In this document: positions 10,906-22,290 of the stretch, piece after piece
Position numbering within the stretch: position 1 is the stretch's first letter
Layout of the letters: each line of letters starts with the position of its first letter
Assembly: GCF_001039355.2 (NCBI RefSeq)
Contig: NW_019775534.1
Location: 62,001-126,000, forward strand
DNA: 64,000 nt
Direction: 5' to 3'
From: Lingula anatina
Lineage: Eukaryota > Brachiopoda > Lingulata > Lingulida > Lingulidae
Position numbers and translations under genes: made by a program
Notes under the pieces: generated by a model
Told to the model about the DNA's origin: nothing
The model's database searches: none
The model's input: only the letters and a program-made list of their open reading frames with translations

Positions 10906-12048
10906 AGTTAGTTTGCATTTCAACTTTTCTGAATGTGGCCAAAAATAATCTATTGTGTTTTAACAAATTGACAAAATTAAGGTTAAATTTAAAATCCTAT
11001 CATTTATCACCATTATAAGTACGACTTTAAAACACTATTCAGTTTTCTTACCATGCTCTGAGACTGTTACATCTGCTCTTAGAGTTATATAAAAAGTCTT
11101 TGTATTTCAATTTTGAAAATTTAATAAATTTAAGTTCAATTCATGTAGCTGATAGATATTTTAAGCTAAAAAGAAAAACATATACTATTTAATCTATGAT
11201 TAGTAAATGGTAAATAATAGTGAATTCTCATCAGTTTCAAAATTGATAACTTGTAGAAAATTAAAAAATGGTAACAAAAATATCCAATTCAAAATCAAGA
11301 ATGGGTCAGGCACTGATTCACCCTAAATAAAAAAATAGGTATTAAATTCAATTTCAGTTAGGGCCACTTAAACATTGATTATAAAATTGCCTAATTTGAA
11401 TCTTTGCATGACTCAAATGAAAAAATTCCTGTACTAAAATTGAGGTTATATCTGCTGTGTTTATCTCTTTTGAATATCCGGTCACCAGCTTTGGCAAATA
11501 AATAAAATGGTCCTTTTATGTAGAGAATAAAAAGAAACGATAGCTTCTACTGAAAAGAAATATAATATTCTTGTCATACAAAAGGTGATTCAGATTGAGC
11601 ATCTTTATTATGCCAGCATTATGGCGGTATTATTTCCCCCATAGTTAGTTCTGTTATGTAACCAACCACATGGCAGAAAAAGTAATTGTTTTCTTAAAGC
11701 TATGGAAACCTAGCAGTTATTAGTATATTATATTGCAAAGTGAGGATGTATGGGAAAATGGATATCCTGTGAGAAATGAAGATTTTAGCAGACTCTCTTG
11801 CTGTATTTATAGTCATTGCCGCAGTTTTAATTGCAAATTGGCCAACTATAAGGTGATAACTGCAGTGCTAAAAGATACTTTTACACCATAATTACTACTT
11901 CTTTACAAGATCAGTGACTAATTTTCTCTTAGAAATATTTTGTTTCGTTCATAAACCTTTGATTAAAAAGTCTTGAAAAGTTATTAGTTGGTGTTGTGTC
12001 ATAAAGCGTACTGTATATTGTTGTGATTATCTGAACTAGAGGTGTTTG
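10906..12048. other. AT-rich unique DNA
   Basis: No supported gene or repeat. The stretch around 11590-11720 has fewer low-complexity runs than its neighbours. Confidence 0.5.
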
Positions 12049-12211
12049 CAGGAGTAGATCCAGAGATATTTTCTGACAGTCTTCCAAATTATCGTTGTTG
12101 ATCCATCCTCCATTTCTTTATCATCTTCTGACAGAAAAAAAAAAGATAACCGTCAATGTTAAATCTGACTGTCTTCCGAAAGACCCAGAAGACGCCCTCA
12201 ATCCGCCCCTG
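12049..12211 (-). mobile_element. hAT-like MITE, family H copy 2
   Basis: Read on the minus strand it begins CAGGGGCGGATTGAGGGCGT and passes through CTTCTGGGTCTTTCGGAAGA, then CAGTCAGATT, ending TCTGGATCTACTCCTG on that strand. Order and spacing follow the copy at 58725-58892. The inverted ends are CAGGGGCGGAT and the diverged CAGGAGTAGAT. Flanking duplication is not convincing. Non-coding. Confidence 0.8.
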
Positions 12212-12348
12212 GTTTAAATTATAACCCACACAGTTTTTTTATTACATAATTTGTTCAATACAATACAGCCCATCAATTTCATCAATACTGGATAGTGCTA
12301 TGGGTAACACTCTCCATTAAGCTGCTTTAACAACCAGTTGATCTGTAG

Positions 12349-12600
12349 ACTAGGACTGGTTTCCCAAACCTTGCTCGCTCAAACAGGAGCGATCCATCCC
12401 CCCCCCCCTCCCCCATCATTTTCTTGCTAAATTGCCTTCAGCTAAAGCGGTTTAGATGTCTGGTACGCCTACTGAAGCTGCTAAACAATAATTAATTACC
12501 CCCTAGCAGCTTCAGTAGGTGTGCCAGACATTTAAGCTGCTTAAGTTGATTGCAATTTAGCGAGAATCCCCTCGGAGATAGATCGATCTACGGTTAGTAT
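12349..12600. mobile_element. Foldback MITE, family C copy 1
   Basis: Arms at about 12422-12484 and 12502-12566 are strong reverse complements (TTGCTAAATTG with CAATTTAGCGA; GTCTGGTACGCCTACTGAAG with CTTCAGTAGGTGTGCCAGAC) around a short loop ending ATTAATTACCCCCTAGC. The left edge CTAGGACTGGTTTCCCAAAC corresponds to the left terminus of the copy at 50258. A C/T tract (12399-12414) interrupts the left arm. Confidence 0.8.
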
Positions 12601-12622
12601 GAAAGGATCTGGATATTGTCTC

Positions 12623-12801
12623 TAACTAGTCTGTGGATCAAATATGGCGTGCACTTGACAATGGATTCCCACCTCCCATAAATGCTGTCCCAGCAGAGGC
12701 TAAGCAATTAAATCTCGGGATGCTTTGAAGTGGGAAGGGTCATATTTGATCCACGGACTAGTTAGTCTGTGTATGAGATCATCTGGCTGTGAATGCGGCT
12801 G
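12623..12801. mobile_element. Foldback MITE, family B copy 3
   Basis: TAACTAGTCTGTGGATCAAA at 12623 runs to ATATG at 12646 and pairs with 12741-12764 with one mismatch in 24 bp. The loop includes AGCAATTAAATCTCGGG, similar to the loop of family A (CATTAAATCTCGG), which points to shared ancestry. The outer right end TGTGAATGCGGCTG (12788-12801) resembles the family A terminus. Confidence 0.8.
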
Positions 12802-12844
12802 TAGATAAAATTTTTATCCTCTGGACAGTTATCCTGAGGAATTC

Positions 12845-13063
12845 GGGTATGGACCCCACACTGGGGTAGCGCTTACACTCGCCATTTTAGCCAAATGCTA
12901 AAACTGACTGACTTTGGCTAAACAAAATAGGGTTGATTTGACTGATTTTAGTCAAATTTAAACCATTTGGACAAAAAAGCAATGAAAAAGTAGTAATTTG
13001 GCTAAATGAAAAAAATTGCTAGCGCCACCCCAGCCACACATTTTCATACTTTTTTCATCCCTG
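12845..13063. mobile_element. Family G element interrupted by a family I MITE
   Basis: GGACCCCA before 12860 and CACATTTTCATACTTTTTTC followed by ATCCCTG after 13034 reconstitute the family G right end seen at 21773-21824 once the 173-bp insert is removed. This is a nested insertion; the left limit of the G copy is uncertain. Confidence 0.55.
12861..13033. mobile_element. Family I MITE, 173 bp, nested
   Basis: It starts CTGGGGTAGCGCTTA and ends GCTAGCGCCACCCCAG, giving inverted ends CTGGGGTRGCGCT. CCACA occurs at 12856-12860 and 13034-13038 as a 5-bp target duplication. Inside, GCCAAAT and ATTTGGCTAAA mark longer imperfect inverted repeats. No protein is encoded. Confidence 0.78.
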
Positions 13064-14003
13064 TGAACTCCAGTTCTTACAGATGCATGCCTGTAGACAA
13101 ATACATAATGTTATATAATAATTTAAGTAGAAAAAAAAGTATATTTAATATCCACACATGTACAGTTAAGGAAAAGAAGGAACCCACACTACTCTTTTCA
13201 GTGTATCCTGTACATTAGATGTTACAAATTTGGAAATGCCATTGAATCATACACTTTGGGTTCAATAGGTGTGCTTTTATAGGAATTATTATCATTACAA
13301 TTATACAAAATGTTTTGACATTTTCAAATGTGATAAAAACTCGTCTATTAGCCAGTTATTGAGTTGAGACAGAAGCCAATATCATGTCAACGCCTACAAC
13401 AACAACAACAAGCTCGAGAAACGACCAAACATCAATAACGGTTGCTGTGAACAAAACATCGGTGCACCTGCATTGGTCAGCTTACGACTGTAACAGCATC
13501 AATTATAAAAGCTACAATACTTTCCCTTCATAATTGTTGTAACACGAGGTTATGTTGTCACCCCTATGTGTAGTTTGGAGAAATAATTAAATGAAAGATT
13601 GATTGCTCTTTTGTGACAGCTCTAGGTTTAAATATTTAAATATTTTAAGACCTACAAACAGCACTGTTGATCTTATTAATTACTGTATCTTGGTAATATA
13701 GGTGTTAAATTCTTACTTCTGTTGATGCCACTTGACAAAATAAATAGACTTTGTTGAAAGGTTTACAGAGAACAGCCTTATTTTTTTTTTAATTGTTGAG
13801 AAGGAGAAAATTGCTGAAATTTCCAGGAAAATTAATCACAATAATTTTGTTTAATACTCACTCTATTTTAAATTTTTGCTATTTAAAGCAGTGACATCCG
13901 TTGTGTGGTTCTATGTTAAAATGTTAGATTCTCCTAATTTTATTTCATTTTGTTTTTTATCTTTTGCATATATTTTGGAGTGAGGCATTGGAAGTAGTTT
14001 TTT
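13064..14003. other. Unique DNA, nothing recognised
   Basis: A 70-codon frame at 13006-13218 overlaps the MITEs and is not a gene. No other feature. Confidence 0.5.
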
Positions 14004-14212
14004 CTCACACACCTCCCTACGCGTTGTCCCTCGACTGGTTGAATTGAGCCGAGATTTAATTACTGTGCCCCTGCAGGGACAACGCGTGGGGAGGCGTGTG
14101 AGAGATGGAGGGACCATTACAGGAATAGCGATCTTCCTGTCATGTAGGTCCGCCATATTTAGGTTGCGGCCTGACTAGCACTCGGCTCTTCTCAATCTGA
14201 ATGGTCCCTTAG
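14004..14212. mobile_element. Foldback MITE, family A copy 2
   Basis: CTCACACACCTCCCTACGCG (14004-14030 region) pairs with the inverse CGCGTGGGGAGGCGTGTGAG near 14083-14102. The right side continues with ATGTAGGTCCGCCATATTTA and CTCGGCTCTTCTCAATCTGA, ending GAATGGTCCCTTAG, matching copy 1 position by position. The outer left arm is missing. An 81-codon minus-strand frame across it is an accident of the palindrome. Confidence 0.82.
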
Positions 14213-14385
14213 TGTAATTTTTGTATTGCTCATTTCTAAAATTCACTAAAAAAGATATTAATGTTTTAAGTCCTTTACATAATTTTGCATTGATGCAATT
14301 CCTTGAACAAAAATTAAGCCATGTTTGATTTAATTTTTTAATTATGGAGTCTCAGCATTATGTTTCTTATCCCTACTCCTTGACA

Positions 14386-14405
14386 CCCCCCCCCCCCCCC
14401 CCCCC
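14386..14405. repeat. Poly(C) tract
   Basis: 20 consecutive C within a C-rich flank. Confidence 0.9.
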
Positions 14406-15865
14406 AATCATCCACCAGCACCCCTCTTACTAGCAGTTAGTGGCCACCCTATTCCATACAAGATCAAACTATTTTTCCCTGGTCTGGTCACTACTTAAAA
14501 CAAACTGATAAAGAATTGAGGGCAAGTGCCCTGAGAGAGGAAGTCTTATATAATTATGTATGTAGTGCTTTTCGACATATGATACCTTTAACCTTGGTCC
14601 ATCTCTGGATGGAATTTGACCTTAAACCAGGCAAATGGTCATCGGATGACCAGGTAATGGTCACTTCTTATCTCTGCCAAAAAAGGTTTCACACACCCCC
14701 TCCTCTTCTCCTACCCCATTATGCCAGTGAAAGTGTTGGAATTATTGTCTCAAAAAGTGCTTCACAAATTAATAAATTTTCAGGATGAGTAGTCATTCAG
14801 GAATGAAAGAAGAAATGAAGGGTGGGTCACTGATTCTGGATCTCTTAGATTTTTTGAAGATTATTTTTAATATTATTATTTACGTTTAGCAATGGCAGAA
14901 GTCTAAGCTGGCTGATTTTATGAAATCCATTTGACTGAGAGGTCTTGATTTATTTAATTTTGTTGTTCTGGTTACAAAAATAGAGTTACTGGTTGTCTGA
15001 AAAATTGGTCATTTCTTTCATATTATTGAACAACTACAGCAAGTCTTTTTAAAAACTAGATTGGGCACTGCCTTTTTATCCTAGCTTTATGGGCACACTA
15101 AAATGGTATTAAAGTAAACACTAAATTAGGTCTGTTACGAAAATGTCTTGAGGTCCTGTTTTGCAAAAAAAAAGTTTTGAATTTTTGGGTGTAAGACTGC
15201 TTAAATTGGATTTAAAAACACTGCCTTTGAAATCCGCTTTTGGAACTAACATGTTTGGGAAAGATGAACTGTGATGTATATTATTTCATCTCTCTCTCTC
15301 TCTCTCTCAAAGTGTACCATTAGAGGCTTTTTCAGTAAAGTGTATATAATTTACATATAATTTCACAGGATATGGAAACAAGAGGCCATAGGAAATTCAT
15401 GAGTAATTACTGTTATCATGATTTTTTATATTTTTTCTCTTCTGGGCTCAGGGGCAGTTGGTCGTCAACCATGTGTCCACATATCAAATTGACAGAGTTA
15501 CACAACCAGCGTGTATTTTTCAGGGTAGAAAATAGCTCTTACGCAATTCCCTTTTTCCCAATGGAGACTCTAAGTCTGCCATTTTTTCTCATTGTTAATT
15601 AAAAGGGCTAAGGAAAAGGAGAAGTGGCTGTAGGTGCAAAAAAAAAAAAAATGCTTGTTTTTATTTACATTTTTGAGATAGGTTAGGCAGAGAGTGGTTG
15701 GTATTGAATTGGTGATTCTGCAGTTGCTGCCCTTGTAGGTGTTTTCTTTATGTATAAAGGTTAAGTCTTAGTGGGCTATTTTTTTTAGTTTTTTATTCTT
15801 TTGTTTGCCAAAAATTCTCTTAGATTGAAAAAATATAAGAGATGAAATTGCTGTTTTTTATCATA
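14406..15865. other. Unique DNA with a short (TC)n at 15291-15308
   Basis: A 90-codon frame at 14516-14788 and a 76-codon frame at 15372-15602 show no recognisable motif or exon-like boundary; I do not call them genes. A 9-unit TC repeat lies at 15291-15308. Confidence 0.45.
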
Positions 15866-15900
15866 ACCCCCTCCCCCCCTCTCCTCCCCCCCCTCCCCCC
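15866..15900 (-). repeat. C-rich tract, minus-strand G-quadruplex motif
   Basis: On the minus strand there are four G runs of at least five, separated by loops of 1 to 6 bases, satisfying the usual quadruplex rule; the plus strand could form an i-motif. Confidence 0.7.
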
Positions 15901-16830
15901 AGGGACATTATAGGGATTTTTTGTTTGGTGGTGGAAAATGAAAATGATTATTTCTTTGTTCTTTAAATAAACACAAAATAAATATAAAATTAAGTACATG
16001 CTCACACTTAAAGAAAGAGATGCAGTTGTTTATATGTCCTTATAAGAAAAAAATAAAGCATTACAGTATCCAGTTATTAGAAATCCTCATTCTGTAGTTC
16101 ATAATTTCCTCATCCAAACTGCTTAATAAGCAGGTGCATTTCTGTAGTTATTATTTTTTTTATAAAAGCCACTTGTATTTTTGGAGAGAACTATTTTTCA
16201 CAAAAGCGGTGTTAATATATTTGAGCAGGCCTTGATTGGTCTTCGAATCAACTGATGGCAATTGTTGAAGAGTACATTCAAATTTTAAGTCACAGGTGGA
16301 GTGGGGATCGGCATTTTAAGGCAAAGAAAAAGCACCAAGTAATGCCCCGCACTCCTTTCAAGTCCATCTGTTATTTTTCTCAATAAACTCCCCAGGGTTT
16401 AACTTGAGTCCAGCACAAGAAAAATGAGAAAAACCACCCACAGCTGGTGCATATTATGCAACCTCCAAATACAGGAGAGTGCCACTTGAAGTGTAATGAA
16501 CAAGTACTTTGAGGAAATTGACCAGTTACGCCATACAGGTTATTCAATGCCAACAGGAAATGGCTCTTTAGATTGGTTTCTTTAAAGCTGTAAAAAAAAT
16601 TTCCAAGGCTGGTGTGGCTGTGGCATATATTAGTCGAGTCCAATTTCTGAAATTTGAGTACCCCTTGGTCATTATTGTTTTTGTTTTGATTAATTGCAGA
16701 AATACAAACATCAATTCTTTGAACATGTAGATGATGGATTTTGATTTTGATGGATAACTCCAGACAAAAGCAATATTGTATGTAGTGAAACCTGTAAATA
16801 TATGTCAGTTACAATATTTCAGAAAATATA
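15901..16830. other. Unique DNA, nothing recognised
   Basis: An 87-codon minus-strand frame at 16380-16643 has no recognisable motif. No repeat seen. Confidence 0.45.
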
Positions 16831-18527
16831 TTTTAAAAAGAAGATGCTTAGCAAGTTGTTTTAACAAACATGTTGGAACTTATTCCTATTAGTTTTGTTG
16901 CACTGATGTTGTTTATGAAAAGAAAAAAAAAACTAATTTGATTGTACAATGCGAAGAAATACCCCCCCCCCCCAAGGAAAAAAAAGGTGCTGTTTTTTCT
17001 CCTTTTTTTCCTTATACCAAGGGACAAAGAATAATTATCCTTTTGGATTGAGAGCCAACTAACCACCAGGTTAGTCTTGCATAATAACATTTCCGTAACT
17101 TTTATTCTTTTTCATAGGGGGTTCTTTATCAACATTGGGTCTTATGTAAGAGGAAGAGGCTGTATCTTTGGTGCTGGCTTGAGGATTTTTATGGGAAAAT
17201 TTGGTAGCCAACACAAACTATCTCCAGTGTGAAACAGTGTTTAAAGGTTGAATGATTTACATCTTGCAGGGTCCACCTTTTATATATATGTATAGTTATA
17301 GTTTAAAGGTTTTCTGGCTATTAAGACAATTCATCATTCTCAGAAATCAACAGCATTTCGTTCTCTGTATGGAACTTCATTAGTTGAAAATAACCAAAAG
17401 ATACAGCATTAGATGCAGACATCATTAATTTTGCCTTCTATCTCTACAAGTGGAAAATAGATGAGAAATTAAGAACATAAGAACATCCCTCACTGGAAAT
17501 GCATATCTTTACATTTGAATGAAGAACCCACATTTCATATTTTCCATGTCATCCATTAAATGGGATCTCTTGAAGTATTTTTCTGGCTGCATTTGGTCTC
17601 TTATGAATTGATTCTCTGCTGGTTTGCACCAGGGCATCTCCTAATATCAATCTGAATGCTAATTATCCTGCTTTTGTATTCTTGAGAAGAAAATATTTCC
17701 CATTTCCCAGTAATTTTGGTACTTTGCATAGGGGTGCTGAGAAATTTTGATGGATCAATGGACAGCAGAATCAAGAAACCACACCAGATTTGTTCTCTAA
17801 TGAAATTGATGGTATTCATAGAAAAAGGCAGAGAGAACGTCACCATGAAAGTGTTAATTGGAAATTAAAAACTGGAATAAATTTTGATAGCAAGGTATAA
17901 TTATTGGAACAATAATAAGCACATTTAGCATTCAGATTTATAGTCAAGGCTAGACTGATGATACAAGAACTATTTGACAGTGATTTTGAATTATTGAATT
18001 ACTGATTTTCAAATATTGAAATAATGATAAAATGGAATGCCTGTTTTGTACACATGACATTTTCCAAAAGTTAAAACCTCATTAAAAAAGGAGCATAAAA
18101 CATGGATAATGTGATTGATATTGAAAATTGTTATTTTAAATTAAAAGGAATCGCTAATATTAAAGAGAAGAAATTAAGAGACAAAAAATTGTTTTAAATG
18201 CTCAAAGAAAGGAGCAGAAATAGTTGTAGCATGTGTGGTTGGCCACCGACAGGTGGAAAGCTGAAACTAAATAATGTAAGGAAAAATTATCACCAGACAA
18301 AGAAACCACAAAGAAATTGCATCCTACCATCTTCCAAGGTCTTTTCTTTTTCGCTGACCACTAAATATTCAGACGGAAGATTTGTAGTGAACATACAGGT
18401 AGTTGCAGGCATTTTTCTTGCATAACCCAGCCTTCATTTTCCAATTAGTTCTGAACTGTGTGCATCTGCTATTTCGTAAAAAAAGAATTAAAAATTCATC
18501 CCTTGCCTGCAGATTGTGTGATATGTA
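16831..18527 (+). repeat. Direct duplication 1, left copy (~1.7 kb)
   Basis: This block recurs at 18529-20231 at an offset of 1704 bp over most of its length. By eye about 20 substitutions and small length changes separate the copies over ~1.55 kb of good sequence. The 81-codon minus-strand frame (17601-17846) and 75-codon plus-strand frame (18198-18425) exist in both copies only because of the duplication; neither resembles a known protein. Confidence 0.95.
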
Positions 18528-18678
18528 NTTTTAAAAAAAAAAGTGTTTAGCAAATTTTTTTAAAAAAAATTTTTGGAATTTTTTCCTTTTTTTTTTTTTG
18601 CCTGTTATTTTTTTTTAAAAAAAAAAAAAAAAACAATTTTTTAAAAGGGAAAAAAATTCCCCCCCCCCCCCCCCCCCC
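18528..18678. other. Junction of duplication 1: N plus low-quality-like sequence
   Basis: A single N at 18528 is followed by ~130 bases of mostly A and T homopolymers and then a C run. This stretch aligns in order with 16831-16973: GTGTTTAGCAAATTT matches ATGCTTAGCAAGTTG, TTTTTGGAATTTTTTCC matches ATGTTGGAACTTATTCC, and both end in poly(C). Mixed bases have been replaced by longer homopolymers, as in the poor end of a sequencing read. It looks like an assembly join rather than biology. Confidence 0.8.
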
Positions 18679-20231
18679 AAAGGAAAAAAAAGGTGCTGTT
18701 TTTTCTCCTTTTTTTCCTTATACCAAGGGACAAAGAATAATTATTCTTTTGGATTGAGAGCCAACTAACCACCAGGTTAGTCTTGCATAATTACATTTCC
18801 ATAACTTTTATTCTTTTTCATAGGGGGTTCTTTAAAAACATTGGGTCTTATGTAAGAGGAAGAGGCTGTATCTTTGATGCTGGCTTGAGGATTTTTTTGG
18901 GAAAATTTGGTAGCCAACACAAACTATCTCCAGTGTGAAACAGTGTTTAAAGGTTGAATGATTTACATCTTGCAGGATCTACCTTTTATATATGTATAGT
19001 TATAGTTTAAAGGTTTTCTGGCTATTAAGACAATTCATCATTCTCAGAAATCAACAACATTTCGTTCTCTGTATGGAACTTCATTAGTTGAAAATAATCA
19101 AAAGATACAGTATTAGATGCAGACATCATTAATTTTGCCTTCTATCTCTACAAGTGGAAAATAGATGAGAAATTAAGAACATAAGAACATCCCTCACTGG
19201 AAATGCATATCTTTACATTTGAATGAAGAAACCACATTTCATATTTTCCATGTCATCCATTAAATGGGATCTCTTGAAGTATTTTTCTGGCTGCATTTGG
19301 TCTCTTATGAATTGATTCTCTGCTGGTTTGCACCAGGGCATCTCCTAATATCAATCTGAATGCTAATTATCCTGCTTTTGTATTCTTGAGAAGAAAATAT
19401 TTCCCATTTCCCAGTAATTTTGGTACTTTGCATAGGGGTGCTGAGAAATTTTGATGGATCAATGGATAGCAGAATCAAGAAACCACACCAGATTTGTTCT
19501 CTAATGAAATTGATGGTATTCATAGAAAAAGGCAGAGAGAACGTCACCATGAAAGTGTTAATTGGAAATTAAAAACTGGAATAAATTTTGATAGAAAGGT
19601 ATAATTATTGGAACAATAATAAGCACATTTAGCATTCAGATTTATAGTCAAGGCTAGACTGATGATACAAGAACTATTTGACAGTGATTTTGAATTATTG
19701 AATTACTGATTTTCAAATATTGAAATAATGATAAAATGGAATGCCTGTTTTGTACACATGTCATTTTCCAAAAGTTAAAACCTCATTAAAAAAGGAGCAT
19801 AAAACATGGATAATGTTATTGATATTGAAAATTGTTATTTTAAATTAGAAGGAATCGCTTATATTAAAGAGAAGAAATTAAGAGACAAAAAATTGTTTTA
19901 AATGCTCAAAGAAAGGAGCAGAAACAGTTGTAGCATGTGTGGTTGGCCACCGACAGGTGGAAAGCTGAAACTAAATAATGTAAGGAAAAATTATCACCAG
20001 ACAAAGAAACCACAAAGAAATTGCGTCCTACCATCTTCCAAGGTCTTTTCTTTTTCGCTGACCACTAAATATTCAGACGGAAGATTTGTAGTGAACATAC
20101 AGGTAGTTGCAGGCATTTTTCTTGCATAACCCAGCCTTCATTTTCCAATTAGTTCTGAACTGTGTGCATCTGCTATTTCATAAAAAAAGAATTAAAAATT
20201 CATCCCTTGCCTGCAGATTGTGTGATATGTA
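18679..20231 (+). repeat. Direct duplication 1, right copy
   Basis: Good-quality counterpart of 16974-18527. It ends where unique sequence (ATGGATGGTTAAGC) begins at 20232. Divergence of about 1-1.5% by eye with otherwise full collinearity is what two alleles of one locus would show. Confidence 0.93.
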
Positions 20232-20814
20232 ATGGATGGTTAAGCATCTGTGCCGCTGATATTATGAAATGACGCAAGATCATGAATTTTATAGTTTGTC
20301 AGGGCATAATGTGATTGTCAGGAGTTTGTCATTTTGTCATGAAGACCATAGTTTTTTCACATTGCCAGACACTCTTCATTGAAATATTTATAATACATCG
20401 TCTGCAGATGTTGATACTGTGAAACTTTGGGAATGAAAGAAAGTTTTTGAAGCACAAAAATACAAAAAGGAAAAAAGATCTACAAAAATTTGTTTTTAAG
20501 GTTAAAAAAATTTACAAAAAAAGATGGAAGTGAAATTTTTGATTGGGAATAGAATTTCTTCATGTTTTGAATTACTTATAAAAAATGAGAATTCTGATTC
20601 TTTATGAAAAATTTACAGCCCCCAAAAGTATTATTCTTTGGGATATTTTTTTTTCAAATTCATAATAAACCTGTCAGTTGCATTTATATTTGATAGGAAA
20701 AGGAATACAAATGAACATAGGCACACATGCTATTTTGAATAGATTGGAAATATGAAATGGCCACCGAAGTCAAAGCTTAAACATACAAAAATGAAAAATG
20801 TAAGCATAATAAGT
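20232..20814. other. Unique AT-rich DNA
   Basis: No supported feature. Confidence 0.5.
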
Positions 20815-20983
20815 TTATGATGAGATTTTCCTACTATTGGCAGATTTTTTACTTTATTGAAGCCAAAAATATCATTTTTGAGATCGATGCAGGTATGCAT
20901 CAAATATTGGAGGGGGGGGGGGGTAGGTCAAGATCCTATGCCATATTTTCAGACTTTTTTACATAATGGCAGTCTCAACCCTG
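20815..20983. mobile_element. Family G element, copy 1
   Basis: GATGAGATTTTCCTACTATT at the left and CATATTTTCAGACTTTTTTA through TCTCAACCCTG at the right align with the copy at 21693-21824. A G homopolymer (20912-20923) lies in the middle. Inverted ends GATGA/TCTCAWCC are short. Confidence 0.6.
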
Positions 20984-21331
20984 AGTTTTTATCAGAAAAG
21001 TAACCAGTAAAGAGTCCACTCAGTTCTTTTTACTCACAGGAAACTATTATGCAACTTTGTAAATTACCCAGCATTTTTTAACGCTGAATTCACCTTTTGG
21101 AAGCAATTTGCGGTTTCACTGTGATGAGTTACCATTAAAGCTGAGACAAGAAAATCGTCCAATTACTTCAGATGAAGTAAGTGAAATGAAAATGAGATAA
21201 CTATGAAATGAATTGGGGGATTTACGAGTTGATTTGCCAATAATGGTATTTGACTTTGGGACTGTTTGTAGGTTACTTTAATATTTCAGGTATCAAATCT
21301 GATACTCAAGATTCAGATTTGTGATTTTTTT

Positions 21332-21364
21332 TGTTTGTTTGTTTGTTTGTTTGTTTGTTTGTTT
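21332..21364. repeat. (GTTT)n microsatellite
   Basis: About 8 units. Confidence 0.9.
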
Positions 21365-21692
21365 GGAGACCTCTTTGACCATGAGCCATAGTCACTTTGG
21401 TAATATGAAGTTGAGAGAGTAATAATTGTTATTTCTGACAAGGTTGACTTGTGAACCTACAAAAATGGTTTAAAAATAGAAAGATAGGTAAATAAGCAAA
21501 TAAACTAATGATGAATAAATGGGCAAACAAATCAGCATTGAAACAGTTTCAGTCAATATTTGCACCATTTATAAACTTATAGCTTTTTTCTTTAGAAAAG
21601 AAAACAATAATTTGAGAGTAGATTTAAAAAAGTAATTGTTTTGTTTCTAGTTTTTTTTTTCTGTCCAGTTACAACCAAAATAGAGAAGGTCA

Positions 21693-21824
21693 CAAGGATG
21701 AAACTTTTATGACTATCGGCCGATTTTTCCACTATTTGGAAGCCAAATGCATCATTGCCTAGGTGGCTCCCTGGACCCCAAGCCATATTTTCCAACTTTT
21801 TCACTAAATGACATTCTCATCCCT
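21693..21824. mobile_element. Family G element, copy 2
   Basis: Starts CAAGGATGAAACTTTTATGA and ends ACATTCTCATCCCTG, so the ends are inverted CARGGATGARA. Internal GGAAGCCAAATGCATCATTG and CTGGACCCCAAGCCATATTT are shared in part with copy 1 and with the fragments at 9074 and 12845. The CAGGGATGA-type ends suggest a cut-and-paste DNA transposon; I cannot assign the superfamily. Confidence 0.65.
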
Positions 21825-21839
21825 GATGTTAATTTTCTC

Positions 21840-22290
21840 ATTCTATGCCGGGAAGTTCATTAGTGGATCACGGGATGCCCTTTTTCCATTTATTTGATTG
21901 CGGGTCACCTTCTGGCCACCAAAATGCTATCTCCTCTCGCACATTATATCATCGTCACTATGGACTTACATGGAACAATGGAAGCCAGTGCATCATGGAA
22001 TCTCCCCAGCGGAGCTGCCATACTAATAAAAACGTCCAACATGCCACTTTCGCATTTGGTTGTCTGTGTATTATGTAGTGCAGTTTTACTTTTGGATTAT
22101 TGTATAAGGCACTGCAACTCTCCTGTGGGACTGTTGGATCGAGGGTCATGTATTTTAAATAGAGGAAAATTGATAGGTATGAACTTGATGGACTGTGTGG
22201 CTATTAAGTTTTGGTATCTGATACTTCACTCTGGGTTTTGGGGTCTGGGTGGATTTTTGATGATTTGTTTTGAGGTTGTGGGATTGTTAT
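21840..22290. other. Complex unique block with a 132-codon frame
   Basis: The sequence is richer in G and C than its flanks. An open frame runs at 21894-22292 on the plus strand but opens with TTG, overlaps an ATG frame at 21845-22078 and has no motif I recognise. A terminal exon or conserved non-coding DNA are both possible; evidence is weak. Confidence 0.2.

Noticed and set aside
17601-19550. Identical 81-codon frames at 17601-17846 and 19305-19550, apparently conserved paralogues
   Set aside because: Their identity follows from duplication of the whole non-coding block and is no sign of protein-level selection.
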